Shown: positions 1 through 42,159, counted from the stretch's first letter. The stretch is DNA of 64,000 bases from Myoxocephalus aenaeus (GCA_038501785.1 JBAMJR010000161.1:17501-81500); one strand, 5' to 3'. Numbers and translations are program-made. Notes: generated from the sequence alone by a model not told the origin.

Positions 1-847
1 ATATATATATATTAGTGCTGTCAAGCGATTAAAATATTTAATCGCATTTATGTCATAGTTAACTCGCGATTAATCGCATTTATGTCATAGTTAACTCGCG
101 ATTAATCGCAATTAATCGCATTTTTTTTTTGTTGCATTTTAATGCTCTTATCAACATGAAAAAGTGGATTGGCTTGCTTTATTTTATTGAAAAACAACTG
201 CCAAACAGGGCGGTACAAAAATAAAATCACTGCACATTTCAGGTAAACAAGGGTTTACAAAATAAAATTATAGAGTGCACCAGGCATGAAAACGGGTCAG
301 GGGTGAAAAAGGTGAGAAGGATATTACCCCTCTAGGAGGGTCCGGGGGCATGCTCCCCCGTAAGAAACATTTAAATATTCCATATTTTAAAGCATCAATC
401 TGATGCATTTTGAGATGCTTTTTTTTGCCAACCTGGGGAGAGCTGGAGAAACTTAACTTCAGCCATGAGTCAAAAATTATTATGGCCTCCTTACTAAGTA
501 TTATGCAAGCCATTTCATGCCAGCCTGTCACTGGGTCTAACATTTACAGTATATGAGGCACAATGTGGTAAGGGAGAGCATGGCTGCATTTGTTAGCATA
601 ATTTATATCTTTGATGCAGAGAATGCATCTGGTGAATCCCTGCCTGTTGATTTTGGAGAATACATCTCCAAGATGAAAGGACACCTCTTGCCCTTGACCT
701 TGCCTTCCAGTTTTAGCCACGACCAGTTCCAGCTGCATTTCAAACCAGCATCCAGCTGTTTAACAATGGCTGCATCCTTCTCCCCTAACACACTCATTCT
801 GCAAAAATAATGTTTGTATTAGTGTTAACTTCTAGTTTAGCCTTATT

Positions 848-1039
848 CAGACCTGCCAACCTTGATATATAACCTATATATTGATAAGTCATTAAATACT
901 CGTCATGCATTATATTGCATTGCATATAATGTGTGCTGGTCAATTAGTCTAAAATTAATTTTAGATTAATTTTTACCAGCGTACTTTGACGTCAAAATGC
1001 GTATCCGCTACGCAAATTGCGTACAGGTTGGCAGGTCTG
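848..1039. mobile_element. nested MITE, TIR CAGACCTGCCAACCT
   Basis: CAGACCTGCCAACCT at the left and AGGTTGGCAGGTCTG at the right form 15-bp perfect terminal inverted repeats. The flanks share cttatt (842-847 and 1040-1045), a 6-bp target duplication. It is 192 bp long with no coding capacity and inserted inside the 13-1511 element. Confidence 0.75.
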
Positions 1040-1123
1040 CTTATTGATAGAACGGTGGACCACTTTACCTTCTGCCTTGTCAGTCCCCTCACCTCAAAAT
1101 CTACCTCCTCAAAAACGGTAGCG

Positions 1124-1174
1124 TTATGCCGTGTTCACACCGGACGCGGCGCGTCCGGTGTGAACACAGCATAA
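1124..1174. repeat. 24-bp inverted repeat with 3-nt loop (GC-rich palindrome)
   Basis: The arms 1124-1147 and 1151-1174 are reverse complements with one mismatch, around the loop ggc. The core is GTGTTCACACCGGACGC. It lies inside the hAT-like element. Confidence 0.9.
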
Positions 1175-1519
1175 GCTAATAATTTCCCACCGGAGCTTTA
1201 GCTAGCTGGCTAACGTTGCGTTCTCTCCTGCTGTGTTCAATGTGTTCACTCGCGCTCCTTTCTGGCACGCGCACCTGTTCGCAGTTCACTGAATATCATT
1301 CATTTTGCGTATCGCGCTCACCATTCATTCATTTCAAACCGTAACGTTAGCCTAGCTTCCAAGCCCAAACGGCGTGCCTATTGTTTTGCTTCCGGTTGAG
1401 CTACATCCGGCGTGGTGCTCGCGGATTTTTTTTTTTTGAAAAATTAAAATTGACGGCGTTAAAATTGGTTTGCATTAACGCCGTTAATAACGCGCTAATA
1501 TGACAGCACTAGTATATAT

Positions 1520-4400
1520 ACATATGTCACTAATGTACCTTTGGGATGTGGGGTGCATTGAAGTGTTTTTCAATGCACAGTAAACAATCTCCAAAGTCTG
1601 CAATGCCCTATTTTTTATTTTTTTAATGGTACCTTGTTTTAGTTTTTGTGCTTTTTTTTTTTCTCTTGTGAAAATGTCAGGGCCCCTATGAAAAGATATG
1701 TTCAGAATGTAACACTACCATTGGTACATTTGAAAGAGTTGCTGGTCACTGTAATAATTGTTCCATAATAGCCATGAAGAGACCCCTCTCTAGAGAGAGT
1801 GCACTGTTCAGTTCAAATCAAGTGGGTGTGTTGGGAGAAGGGATGTAGCCATGTGAAGCCAAGAATTGCTGTGGTCCCAAAATCTGAAAGACTCTGCATT
1901 TTATAATGACATTGACAAAGAAATTGTATGTAATGTAGATTGTCACGTCTGGCTGATACCCAATCAGCTTAATAAGGACAGTATCACATGATATGATGCA
2001 TGCTTTATTAAAAAATGTGCTCTTTGTGTCCAGATAACGATTTGATTTGGCTAACTCAGACTAGTGACGCCTCATGTGAGCTCGACATGGGAAGGGGTTG
2101 CCTAATGGCCAGTATGGACAGGAACATGGCCCCTATTCACGCTCTTTTCCCACAGTGTCTCTTCAGGGTATCCAGGTTTTGTACACATTGAACAGAGATT
2201 GGGAATCTCACTGCTGGAATACCATTTGCAGTGTGGCAATTTGATTTATTAGATTTTGACACAAGACGGAGCCTGAAGACCGGATGATAATCACCCTTTA
2301 TAAAGGAGTTGTTGTGCATCTTCACATCTTCAACAAACCAGTTGACTCACAGTAAAGCTGGATTTATACTTGATGCAAGGAGTTAACAAGAACCTTATCG
2401 TAGATGTGTAAGGCCTAGGTTTTGAGTTATAATTGAATTATAATTGATTGGATTTTATCAGCTGAAATCAACAATAGAATGTGCTGAACCTGTATAAAAC
2501 TTATTGATCAAAAAGAGACACAAAGTTACAAACACAGGCGGCTGGTATCAGAGAGCCTGCTCTGGCTCTGTGGGGACTGAGTGCTCAGGATGTGAACCAG
2601 CCATGAAGACGGTGCCCGCATATGATTGGTTTGGTGTCTTTATATATCCGGACCCAGCTCGCAATAAATGAGCACGATCCCAATTAAAATTTCATCCACT
2701 TACATTTTTTTTTTTGGTGGGGGGAAAAAGAACAAAATCCTCTTGCGCACTGGATTTTCTTGCCCAGCTTGTTTTGTGCGTGCTGACATCTATAATCAAT
2801 CCTCCAGGATGAGGTTTGATGCCCTGCTCTGGAAGTCTCTCGGCTGTTGTTCCTGTGTGTCGGCAGTGCAGCCCTCCTCTCTGCTTTCTCTCTGTCTGGA
2901 TGAGGAGAATAAAAGCAGGCAGTGGACGGGCTTGTCTGCTTGACTTTCAGAACAAGGGAACAAGAGAGCATGCATTGTGAATAAAGGGAGAGAGCAGAAG
3001 ATTGGTTTTGTGGCGCTGAGATGAGATGAGAGGCAAAGAGCACTTAGAGTACCTTCCACCAACAGGGCTGTCAGTGTCTCTGCCGCATACATAAAGTCCC
3101 CTGTTTCACCACAATAATCGTGTTATGTGGATAAGTTCATAGTAACATTTAACAGAGTGTTGCATGTTAACTTTGTGAATACAAGTACATACATACTGTG
3201 CAAAGCAGTGTGCATGTCTGTGCGTGCATCTACCACACCAGACCCATCCTAAATGTTGCCTTGGCAACAAGCTGACTGAAGTAAATGAGTGTCCTGGCTC
3301 TGCTGAGGGATTGTGGGAAAGCAATATGCCAGCGTTCCGCCCCATTAGTTTGACGGACAGCCTGTTTGGCCTATAAGAGGTCAGCTGGCAAGGGCAGTCA
3401 GATTAGTATTCCATAGGAGAGCCCTCAGGATTGGTTTTACTCTAATGTCAATCTACGTGTGTGTGTGTGTGGGGGGGGGGGGTGTTAAAGCTTGTCCTGG
3501 CTTATAGCATTGCAGGCATTGTGTGGGTGTGTGTCTGTGTTTGTTTGTGTGCCCGGCTGGGGGTTGCAGGCTGCTTGCCAGGTAAGCATATCGCCAATTA
3601 TCACTACCCAGTCCCCCTACTGCCCGGGCTCCCTCCCTCCCCGTCTCCCCCAGGGTCGGTCAATACTGAGCCCGTGAGGGAGGAATGATAACACCTAAAC
3701 TGGTCAGCCGCCTGCTTAGCTGGCTGGTCACTGGTCTACAGAAGCCAAAACACTCATTTCTACCGCTCCCTGCATCCATCCATCTATTGCATCCTTTTTA
3801 TTCTTTCTCCTCTCTGAACCCCCGCTTCCCATTCATCTCCTCCCCTTTTGTTTTTAGCCCCTTTATCCCTCCCTCTCTTCACCTACACAGCCTGTTTTAC
3901 ACTTGATCCCCTTCCAAACTCGTTTCTCATTGTCCAACTGTGCTCTTCAATCCCTTGTCTCGTATTTCACTGTCTCTGTGTGAGTCTCTCCATTGTTTAA
4001 TTTTTTCATATCTCCATCTCATATTTGCTTGTAGACCGGGCTTCAGTGCCAGAAAACGTTGATGTGATATTTTGTATGGTAATGAAGCCTAAATAATGAA
4101 TGCTGTTTTTTTTTATATGGAAATGAGTTTGACACTTTTTTTTTGTGTCTATTAATCTAAATTAAATTCATGACTAACTCATGCTGATATCTGTTGGTGG
4201 CATTAGGTGTCGCTAATTACGGTTGATTGTTGAGTTGTTCAGGTACGCCATTTGCATGTGACGGAGTCAGTGGAGTATGAACAAGCAGCCGAGGCAGCAG
4301 TGATGCTAATTTAGTTCGGGTTTTCCCGTTCTCAAAGAGGGATGCATCAATACTCTCACAATTTAATGAAACAGTAGTGTCAGCAACATGTACTCTGATT
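1520..4400. other. macrod1 intron, no gene recognised
   Basis: No exon with splice sites and family similarity was found. The stretch holds a short TG run ending in a 12-nt G run (about 3457-3482) and a CT-rich patch (about 3740-3960). The rest appears unique and non-coding. Confidence 0.5.
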
Positions 4401-4404
4401 ACTT

Positions 4405-4760
4405 CTACTTCTACTACAGGCACAGGTGTACTTTGAGCTACATTCTAATGTCAACATGCTAACATTATCTAAGTAACATTGATAATATGCTGATGTATTT
4501 ACCATGTTCACCATCTTAGTTTAGTGTATTAGCATAATAAATGTTTCTAATTTGCACTAAACACTTAGTACAGCTGATAATAATATCATTAGTTTTGCAG
4601 GTATTTAGTCATAAAACAAAGTATTTATTGGCCCGATGATGGCACAAGATGAAAAGTTTTAGATCACTAAAGTTATGACGATTGATCCCCTGGTGACCAT
4701 GAATGTGTACTAAATTCCATGGCAATCCAATGAGATGTTGTACACAGTCGGTGGTGGAAC
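4405..4760 (+). repeat. dispersed repeat (catgctaacat ... ccatgttcaccatctta type)
   Basis: It contains the phrases acatgctaacat, tttaccatgttcaccatcttag and gtactaaattccatggcaatcc, typical of an abundant teleost interspersed repeat as I remember it. A related piece lies on the other strand at about 58985-59100 (tttaccatgttcaacatctta and catgctaacatg). No coding capacity. Confidence 0.6.
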
Positions 4761-5668
4761 ATTTTAATTCAGTTTTTTTGCCCTTTGCACCGCAACCAGA
4801 TGGACTTGGTTGATATTGTTCTCTAGAAGTAATAGATATTATTGCCATCTTTGAGCACAAATTCACCTGAATATGTGCCTGCGATGAAGAGGTTCTGCTG
4901 GTGCAGCTTTACTTCAAACGATCTTTCATTTGCACCTCCCTCTGCTCATGAATCCCCCCTTTATATTTCTCACCGCATTGAAGTGACAGAACACTGTCTG
5001 AATCTACTCAGTAGCATGCGGTGTTCACGCTGGGCTATTACAACGGCTCCCACAGAGCCGGAAGTTACCACAGTCCGGAAGAAAGACAACATTGGCTGTC
5101 TTCAGTGAATGTAGTGAAAGGGACAGCTCTTTATATTAGAGAGGTGGGAGTCACGGAGAGACTCGATAGGTGTATGGATATGTGTTAACCCTGCTCGCCG
5201 GGTTCCAGAGAGAGAGTGATTTATTCTGTCTCTGATGTGTTGGCTGCATTTGAAGGTTGTGCGCCAACTGAAATGTGAAATGACATGAAGGACACTGCAG
5301 TGATGTGTCTATGTGTATCTGAGACTGCCCTCCAAAGAAGAACATTCATTTCAGCAAGTACCTCAAAATTACACGTTTACATTCAAGTGACAAAGTCCCC
5401 CAATGGGCGTAGCAATTACGATGGGAACAAAGTAGGAAGGGTACGTTATTACAGATCAACAAAGTCAGCGTAGCATGAACAGTGCTGGACTGTGAAGCTC
5501 TTTTGTTTTTAGTGGCCGCATTGGGTGTTTCAACGTGACGCACACTGGACCCAAACATACAAGTGTGATGAAGCCTGCAGAAGCTTTCCAGCGTATATGC
5601 CACCAGGCAACAACTTTTACAAGAATACATGTTGCGCCATTGTTGATCACGGTATTCAGTTCTCTTAT

Positions 5669-5692
5669 TTATATATATATATATATATATAG
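5669..5692. repeat. (TA)n microsatellite
   Basis: About 24 nt of alternating T and A. The rest of 4760-6366 shows no recognised gene. Confidence 0.9.
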
Positions 5693-6365
5693 TACATCCA
5701 CGGTAGGGAGGAGGCCAGGTTAGACGGATAAGTCAACAAAAGTTTGGACTTTTAAAATGGAGAACATCTGTTTGTCTATTTTTTCAGCTTTTCCAATAAC
5801 AAGTCCACTCCAATTTTTTAAAGCATGTCCACGAATGCTCCGGAACCTTCACTCACGTGGTTATTAATTCTCAGGTGAATGACAAAGCCCTTATTTGAAC
5901 CAAAACCATTCTGTCCCTAAACCGTACACATTCTTTTTGTGCCTAAACTTGAGCGCTTAACCACATTGTGTTTTTGTTAATTTGGTAGATTGTTGGAATC
6001 TCCATTAGGAATAAAGCAGAACTAATTTGGGATAGTTCATCCTGATGTTGAGAAACATCAATGCCAAAGTTAAAGGAAGCATGAAGATGCACAAACATTA
6101 CATTAGTCGGCTGCCTAAGTGTTTTGGCAACATGCAGCAATCACTGGTTCGACTTCATCTACTGTCCTCCAAACAGCTTTTGTATGCTAGGACACGTGTT
6201 ACTTAATCTTGGCATGTGCTCTGTTGTGTATGTTGTGTAGAAGATTAACTGTGAATGCATCTGTAACCACGCATTGTGCATGTGTGGGCCTGAGCAGAGA
6301 GGTTGTCAGGTCAAAAAGCATTACTGTTACTAAAGGAAGTGCAGTCCTCTCATAAAGACTGGGAG

Positions 6366-6366
<1 letters not shown>

Positions 6367-6460
<94 letters not shown>
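6367..6460. repeat. (CA)47 microsatellite
   Basis: An uninterrupted 94-nt CA tract. The open frames over it are repeat translation only. Confidence 0.98.
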
Positions 6461-6463
<3 letters not shown>

Positions 6464-6731
6464 ATGTATCTGTCGAACAAAAGGTATTGTTGATTTATGT
6501 TTCAGTTCAATTTCCATTTCCTTTTCTTTTGATTCTGTTATTCATGCCTGTTTCTTTATCTCCCTCCACACTATTCTTACATCTGCTGCTCTCCCCCTTG
6601 TTCCCCTCCCTTCTTCCCTCCTTCAGTTTTCTGTCTCTCCGTCTTATCACACTTGTTCTCTATTTCAGAGTTGGGCTACTTCAAAGTTAGTGTGCAGTGC
6701 GTGTCACCTCAAGGACTCTCACACACACTCA

Positions 6732-6733
<2 letters not shown>

Positions 6734-6763
<30 letters not shown>
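6734..6763. repeat. (CA)15 microsatellite
   Basis: A perfect CA tract, preceded by imperfect acacactcactc. Confidence 0.97.
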
Positions 6764-6765
<2 letters not shown>

Positions 6766-6826
6766 AACACATCTGTGCATGGTAGCACATGTGCTTTGAC
6801 AAGGATACACACACCAGCACAATTTT

Positions 6827-6828
<2 letters not shown>

Positions 6829-6903
<75 letters not shown>
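6829..6903. repeat. (AC)37 microsatellite
   Basis: A perfect tract of about 75 nt, the third CA block within 540 nt. Confidence 0.98.
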
Positions 6904-6904
<1 letters not shown>

Positions 6905-8683
6905 CGCGTGCATGGTATCTGAGCTTGTTTCTGTGCACCCTGAGGAGGTAGCCAGTGTTCAGACCTCGCCTTTCACAACCTCACACTTGTGCTTAGCTCA
7001 CAGTGCGGCCCAGTTCAACATGGCACAGCATGACATGGCACACTACAGCGCAGCACGGCGTGGGATATACCAACCTAACACAATAACGTTCAGATAACAC
7101 CAGACCCCCGCCCAGAGATACTCAGTTTGGTGAAACACACCGAAGTAACAGCTGGTCTGTATAGAGTCAGACGGAGCTATAGGCCGACACGCTGAGCTGT
7201 GACATATGGATGGGTGTTATTGTACTATTTTCACCAAGTGCTGACAAGTCTCACAGCGCTGTGACGAACTCATTTCTGACAGATGTGTTTTATTCTGGGT
7301 TTATTATGAATTATTGACGCCAGACTCCTACATTAGATGTCTGAATTATTTCAAAAGAAAAGCAGTCTCGAGCCAGGATCTTACCAGGCTACAAATGCTC
7401 GTGACACATTGGCTGTTAACAATACCATTTAAATATACGCAGTATTTTACCCAAATGGCATTTACAGTGTATAAGATTAATTTGTTTAGCCAACTACATT
7501 ATGAGGAAAACATCATTCATCTCAATATTATGTTGAGTAGCAACGCTTCAAAAGTAGGCAGTGCTCCAAATATGTCCTGCATGCAGGTTGCAGTTGGTGC
7601 AAAGCTCACAACTTTGACATCATGCAGGATTCAGGATGCGAGTGTTCACGTACAGAGTGGTTGGGTTTAGGAAAACAAAAGTAAAGTGAGCACATCCTGT
7701 CTTAGGCTTTAACCAAGAGGACAAACTTTCCTTAACCGTACCAAATGGACTGCACAAAGATAACAATCATTCTTTAGCCGTTCGGCGAACATTTTAGATG
7801 ATGTATTGAAAAAGGACATGGAACAAAACAAATCTAATGAAATATGTTGTCAGTAGACATTTTGCAGATACATTCTGTAACATGTTGCAACTTTGCGCAT
7901 AATTTGATTTAAAAGTATCCTAAAAATCGGAATCATGAGTGTGCATCTTTTGCTTCCGTTCTTTGATGTCTATCTACAAGCCAGCACTAGAATAGATTTG
8001 TGTCTTTTTGTTGCATAGTGTTTTTCTATTAGAAATGGTAGTTAAATATTTTGGATTTAAAGAATTGTTCCTAATAGTAAATTATTTTATGTTTTGTTTT
8101 TGCCCTTCAGCATTCAAACCCGTTGTCCGTTTTTTTTTATCTTAATTTGTCTCAAGTGTGAATTCCTTCAAGTTAAATGCTGCTTTCTTGGCAGAGAACG
8201 GTAATGATAAAGCTGTTGAGATCGAGATGGTATAAATATTAACGTTTCGGAAATCTGTCTTAACTGCAAAGATTGTGACTGAAACTGGTAATTGGCACAG
8301 CTCTAAAATTGCTTTTCCTGCATCATTGCCCTCTTGGAAATGAACACAGTCACGGTCTTTTAGATGTGGTGTGGATCAAAGACAGATACAGATTTATGAA
8401 AATGTAATTAATAAAGACTAATTGACCAGAAAGTCAAAGTCAGATGAGGCCTTAATAACACATTAAATGGAGTAATTAACTAAGGCAGTGGCCCTAAAAT
8501 CCATTCAATAGACTGACACACTGAGAGACAGATATTCTTAGACTTATTCAAAGAAGACGGGAAATACAACTATTATCCAGGTCCTTTCAGCTCTCAGCTT
8601 TGAGACCTGTAAATGTGTCAGCTGGACTTCAAACATTTAGACTCTTTGTAAGTAATCTGAATCTCCTGTCCTCTCCTCTCCAG
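6904..8683. other. macrod1 intron, no feature recognised
   Basis: Non-coding, A/T-rich sequence leading to the pyrimidine-rich acceptor before the first visible macrodomain exon. One A/T-rich open frame at 7314-7670 lacks codon structure and splice signals. Confidence 0.5.
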
Positions 8684-38117
<29,434 letters not shown>

Positions 38118-38202
38118 GAGAGTGGATTGGTCCGATTTGGTTGCTGTGGATACAAACCTCTACGCTCAACATTCAGATTCCTCCTCCTTGTTGTTGTCGC
38201 AG

Positions 38203-38237
38203 ATCAAGACCTTCTTCAGCAGGAAGATAACTCCTAA
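38203..38237 (+). CDS. macrod1: macrod1 alternative terminal exon (DQDLLQQEDNS stop)
   Basis: Pyrimidine-rich acceptor (ctcctccttgttgttgtcgcag) followed by AT CAA GAC CTT ... TCC TAA. In the phase left by the 34387 donor this reads D-QDLLQQEDNS-stop. It lies 86 nt after the preferred terminal exon and could instead be 3' UTR of that exon. Kept as an alternative only. Confidence 0.2.
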
Positions 38238-38506
38238 ACGGATGATTGCTTTTTTTGAAGTGCACTCTGGCTGTTCAGCAGCTGTCGATTAGTTCTTCTG
38301 TTGAATGGGTGAGAGACGTGTCGTGATGAAGGTGTGAAATGATATTGATCATTCTTGTGAAAAATTTGACCTTAAACTGCATTCTAACTTGACCTTTAAG
38401 GTCTGTGATCAGCTTTGCATCAAGCTATGAGTTATGTATCGTGCCCTATTTAAATATTGGGATTCCAGTGTGTGTGTGTGTGTGTGTGTGACAATGACAA
38501 AAGCTT

Positions 38507-38512
38507 ATTAAA
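38507..38512 (+). promoter_or_regulatory. macrod1: candidate poly(A) signal ATTAAA for macrod1
   Basis: ATTAAA lies about 390 nt after the preferred stop codon, shortly after a (TG)n run at 38469-38490. No stronger AATAAA was seen between the stop and this point. This is a position-based guess. Confidence 0.3.
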
Positions 38513-38681
38513 ATGAATCACACAGGCTCCTAGTGTGTATGAATTGATTATTTCTCAAGATGCGATAGAGTCAGTGAACTGGGGCGTGACGAGGGAACAC
38601 TTTACATGACCATTTACTTTTTAGCTTGTTTAGCGTCTGAATGTGAAGGAGGCAGAAAGAGGGCCTTTGTTTATCTGCCAG

Positions 38682-38896
38682 CAGTGGTGGAAAGTACGTA
38701 AGTAGGTACTTTACTGAGGACTGTTGTACTGTAGTTTCCAAGAGTATTTCTACTTTATATTGATAATATATTATAATGGATTTTTGTTTCTGATAAACAC
38801 ATTTATTTTTGCTTTACCTGTACTTTAAGCACTAATACAGTATATTAGGCAACGACTTTTACTTGAGTAAAGGATTTGAATACTTCTTCTGCCAGC
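38682..38896 (+). mobile_element. MITE of the CAGTGGTGGAAAGTA family, copy 2
   Basis: Opens CAGTGGTGGAAAGTACGTAAGTA and closes acttttacttgagtaaag..gaatacttcttctgcc, imperfect inverted ends typical of this abundant teleost hAT-type MITE. About 215 bp, so internally deleted. The right end is eroded and no clear TSD is visible. Confidence 0.7.
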
Positions 38897-39535
38897 AATA
38901 TAATTTTCAAATTTTTCACTTTCATACCTCTCCCTTTTTTGGACGACCCCAACACCTGTTTATTTTCAGCAATAATCTTCAATCCTTCTTTTCTTCTCTG
39001 TATTTTTGTTTTGTCTCCATGCTGTCCAAACCCCATCCACCCTGGCTGCCTGTCAGAACTCACCATATGTGTATTTATGCGAGCGTCCTCGTGCTTTTCC
39101 ATACAGCGCATCTGTATGAGTTGTTAATTGTCTGTTGCAGGATGTAGCCGTCAGGTGTCGGCGGGACGCAGGCGGTGATTTGTGTGAAGTGAATTGAGAG
39201 TTTAGCAACCACCGTCCCACCCCTCGACTTTCATCTGCCAACAACCATCTTTATCGATTCCAAACAATCTGCCACGGTGGTGCAGACGTACAGGGAGGGG
39301 TGTGTCGTTTTGGGACAAAGGAAGTAGAGGGGTTGAAGGGGGGGAATAAACTACAAAGAATATTAACAGGAAATTGGGAGAAAGTTCCCTTTTTTTTATT
39401 ATAAAAGCTTCATCTGCCACAAAGGGATTGTCTTTTTCTCTGTGGAGCTCTTTGATTCCCTCTCTGTCTGGGACTCTGTTTCTTCTCGGTCCTCCTCTTC
39501 ATCGTTCTTTCTCGCTATTTTACTCTACAGGATGG

Positions 39536-39840
39536 TGGAGAAAAAAAATAAACAGATGGAAGAGGGGGGGGATAAAGACACAGAGAGAGGAAGGATGCAG
39601 GAGTTCAAACAGAGAGAGGGGGAGGGAAAAAAAGGTGGGGATGAGAGGATGCAGAGCCAGAGGGAGGATGCAGAGATGGAGGGAAAAAGAGGGATGGAAA
39701 GCATGATGAACTCATCTAAAGGCGTTCTGTTTTTTTTCTCCATAAGCAGCAGACTGTGAAGCTACTCTCCAACCAGTCACTCTGAGTAATGAGAGAGATA
39801 GAGGGAGAGGGAGAGAGAGAGGGAGAGGGGATGAAAAGAC
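39536..39840 (+). repeat. purine-rich tract (A/G strand)
   Basis: A run of gag/ggat/aga words on the plus strand, followed by (CT)n at 39890-39940. Several overlapping open frames are low-complexity. Confidence 0.8.
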
Positions 39841-40130
39841 AACGAGACTCATTATCTGCCGACCAATTTTCATCACTGTCCCGTCAGTAATCTCTCTCTC
39901 TCTCACTCACTCTCTCACTCTATCTCTCTCTCTCTCTGTGGGACACAGCTTTTTTTGAAAATGACAGATGAAGAACAATTACGCTAACTGTTTCGTTAAC
40001 TTGAAGGCTGATTCCCTGCCATCTCCTTGAATATACACTGGTAATCCGGTTGGCCCAGGAAATTACTTGCTGCACGCGGCTCGCCAACACACGTGTGTGT
40101 TTGTCGCCTTAATACCTTCAATAGTTAAAG

Positions 40131-40132
<2 letters not shown>

Positions 40133-40216
<84 letters not shown>
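40133..40216. repeat. (TG)42 microsatellite
   Basis: A perfect 84-nt tract. Confidence 0.98.
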
Positions 40217-40223
<7 letters not shown>

Positions 40224-42150
40224 AAAAATGTCCACTGCTTGTTAGGTTGACAGTATCCGACGGCAGTGAACTCTCAGGTGTTTCATGAAGAATTATTCCA
40301 GGCTTGATGACTGCTGTTGCTGACTGTGTTCATTTCAGTCTAATACTACGTTACTGCCTTGTCAACATTTTCTTGGCACTTAAACATATTTGCTGTTGTT
40401 GTGCTTGAGTTTCTTCCAGCAGGGAGACGGAGAACAAACTTCAAATTGTAAGTCTGTATTTTCTGTTATTCTGTAAGTGGCTCTTATTCAGAATCTGCAT
40501 TTCTCTGCTGTGGCACTATTTCTGGCTGGGTTGAAGTGCTCTTTTACTCTATATGAAAGGAGGGGAATGGGTGATTTTTATATTTTGCTGAATGTTTTTT
40601 CTTTTTCTAGTTCTAGCTGGTTTTCTTGTTTTTATCATGCTGTGTCTTAGCGGTGCATTGGGTTGCCTTGGCAGTGCAGTTAGTTTGCAGTGTGATAAGC
40701 AAATTCAGTTATAAATTTAGGTTTTGTCTTATAAAGTTCTGTAGCACAGAAATGTCAGTTATCCATAAGTGTGTGTGTGTGTGGCTGGCAGACTAGTTCA
40801 GTGAATATTTATTGACAGGGTACGTTTCATATCAAAAGTTGCAAGGTGCTTAACAACGATATGTGCTATTTTAATTTGATAAGTTGTGGTCAGATAACAG
40901 CCATCCTGATTACTTAAGGTGGGAAGATTGTCCTATTATTAACACTTTTATGTTGGAATGAAATTATGGGCTGAAAGAAAGTAGTGGAAATACAGTATTT
41001 TTACTTACCGAAGAACAATATTTTGTCACATCCTGCATGCCCATAGGGAACACACACAGGTGATTTTAATTGTATGGGCTCATTAGACTTCAGCTGTGGC
41101 GCAAATCACTGTTTATGTATATGTTATGCTCCATATAGTGCCCTCAAAAATCCCCACAGTTGAATGAAACAGTATTCATGACAGTCAGTACTTTCTGTTA
41201 ATATTCCCACAATGCAATATGTTGCAACATTTTCAATGTTTACTTTCACGGGCCGAGTAGCTCAACAATGTAATATGATGAATAATTATGTCATTAATGT
41301 TAGCATTATTGTGCCTCTGTATAGATAAATATATACGGTTGCATCTACCTCAATTATTCACTGATTTCTAAATCTAACACACCCACAACATGACAACCAT
41401 TACCTAACATGCTAAATGCTGATTGTGGATCATCCAGCAGTAGCTCTGACCTTCAGTGAGGCGTCTGAGGCCTTTTTGCTGTTTGTGACAAGAATCTCTG
41501 ATGTGACTGCAGAGCCTCAGTGAGCTCAACAGAAGGATCGCAGTGGGACAGAGGGCTGGTTATATTGTGTGCTGAGAATGAACAAGCAGAGAAGTTGAAC
41601 CATGGAGCAGATTGAGGAGGATTCCAGGGTGCATGAGGCCCACAGGATGCTGTTCAGACAGGTGAGCACAATAACACACTTGGAGTCTGCTGACTCACTG
41701 TACAAAGTAAAATGTCAACATTGCAAAGCAACGCAGCGATGTGCAAAAATTGCGCAGCACGTGTGTCCGTACCTGCAGCTGCTGTGGAGTTTATATTGTT
41801 TGTACAATACATGACTGTGTTGTCTGCTTTGGTGATGTTTTATTCTGCTGTTAGTTATATATGAAGTGTCAGGCCGTTTGATTCCTGTAGCCTAATATTA
41901 CCTGTTTGCACCCATCTCGGCATAAATAAATATTTGTATTTGCTGTACGTCATTTCCATTTAATGGTCTATGTTTTGTCCTCTTTTCTGTTTGTCTAATT
42001 GATAATCAGTTGTATGCATATGTGGCAAAGTGCCACCTATAGAAAAGTAATTTATAATTGGTTTAGAGGCTCTGTAGTGGGATGTGGAGCCTATACGTTG
42101 ACATGTAAATGTCCTTTATTTTGTAGCCTAAATGTTTTCTGTAATTTAAT
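40217..42150. other. intergenic, one candidate orphan exon
   Basis: Mostly non-coding. It contains the possible first exon at 41602-41661 and a short gag-flanked segment near 40433-40450 with acceptor- and donor-like borders but no coding support. Confidence 0.4.
41602..41661 (+). CDS. unassigned candidate first exon (20 codons)
   Basis: ATG in good context (gaaccATGG) opens MEQIEEDSRV and runs 20 codons to a perfect donor CAG|gtgagc in phase 0. The composition is charged and helix-like. I do not recognise a family and could not find a following exon with confidence. If unspliced it would read through to a 70-residue frame ending at 41814. It could be a small lineage-specific gene, a non-coding RNA exon, or chance. 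Confidence 0.2.
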
Positions 42151-42159
42151 GGCTCTATA

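Larger units (their letters stand above)
13..1511. mobile_element. non-autonomous hAT-like element, TIR TAGTGCTGTCA
   Basis: The ends are inverted repeats TAGTGCTGTCA / TGACAGCACTA. Flanks atatatat (5-12) and gtatatat (1512-1519) match at 7 of 8 positions, fitting an 8-bp hAT target duplication. Both ends carry the aatcgcgattaa / gcgttaa motif shared with the element at 44123-44704. No long transposase frame survives. It hosts a nested MITE (848-1039) and a 24-bp palindrome (1124-1174). Confidence 0.7.

Noticed and set aside
6303..6785. 160-residue open frame over CA repeats
   Set aside because: Mostly (TH)n from the CA microsatellite.
1512..8683. Upstream macrod1 exon with the NAAN...GGGG motif
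   Set aside because: Searched by eye on the plus strand for this motif with a phase-1 donor; none found, so it probably lies outside the window.
39374..39759. Two overlapping ~105-residue plus-strand frames
   Set aside because: Glu/Arg/Lys-rich translation of the purine tract.
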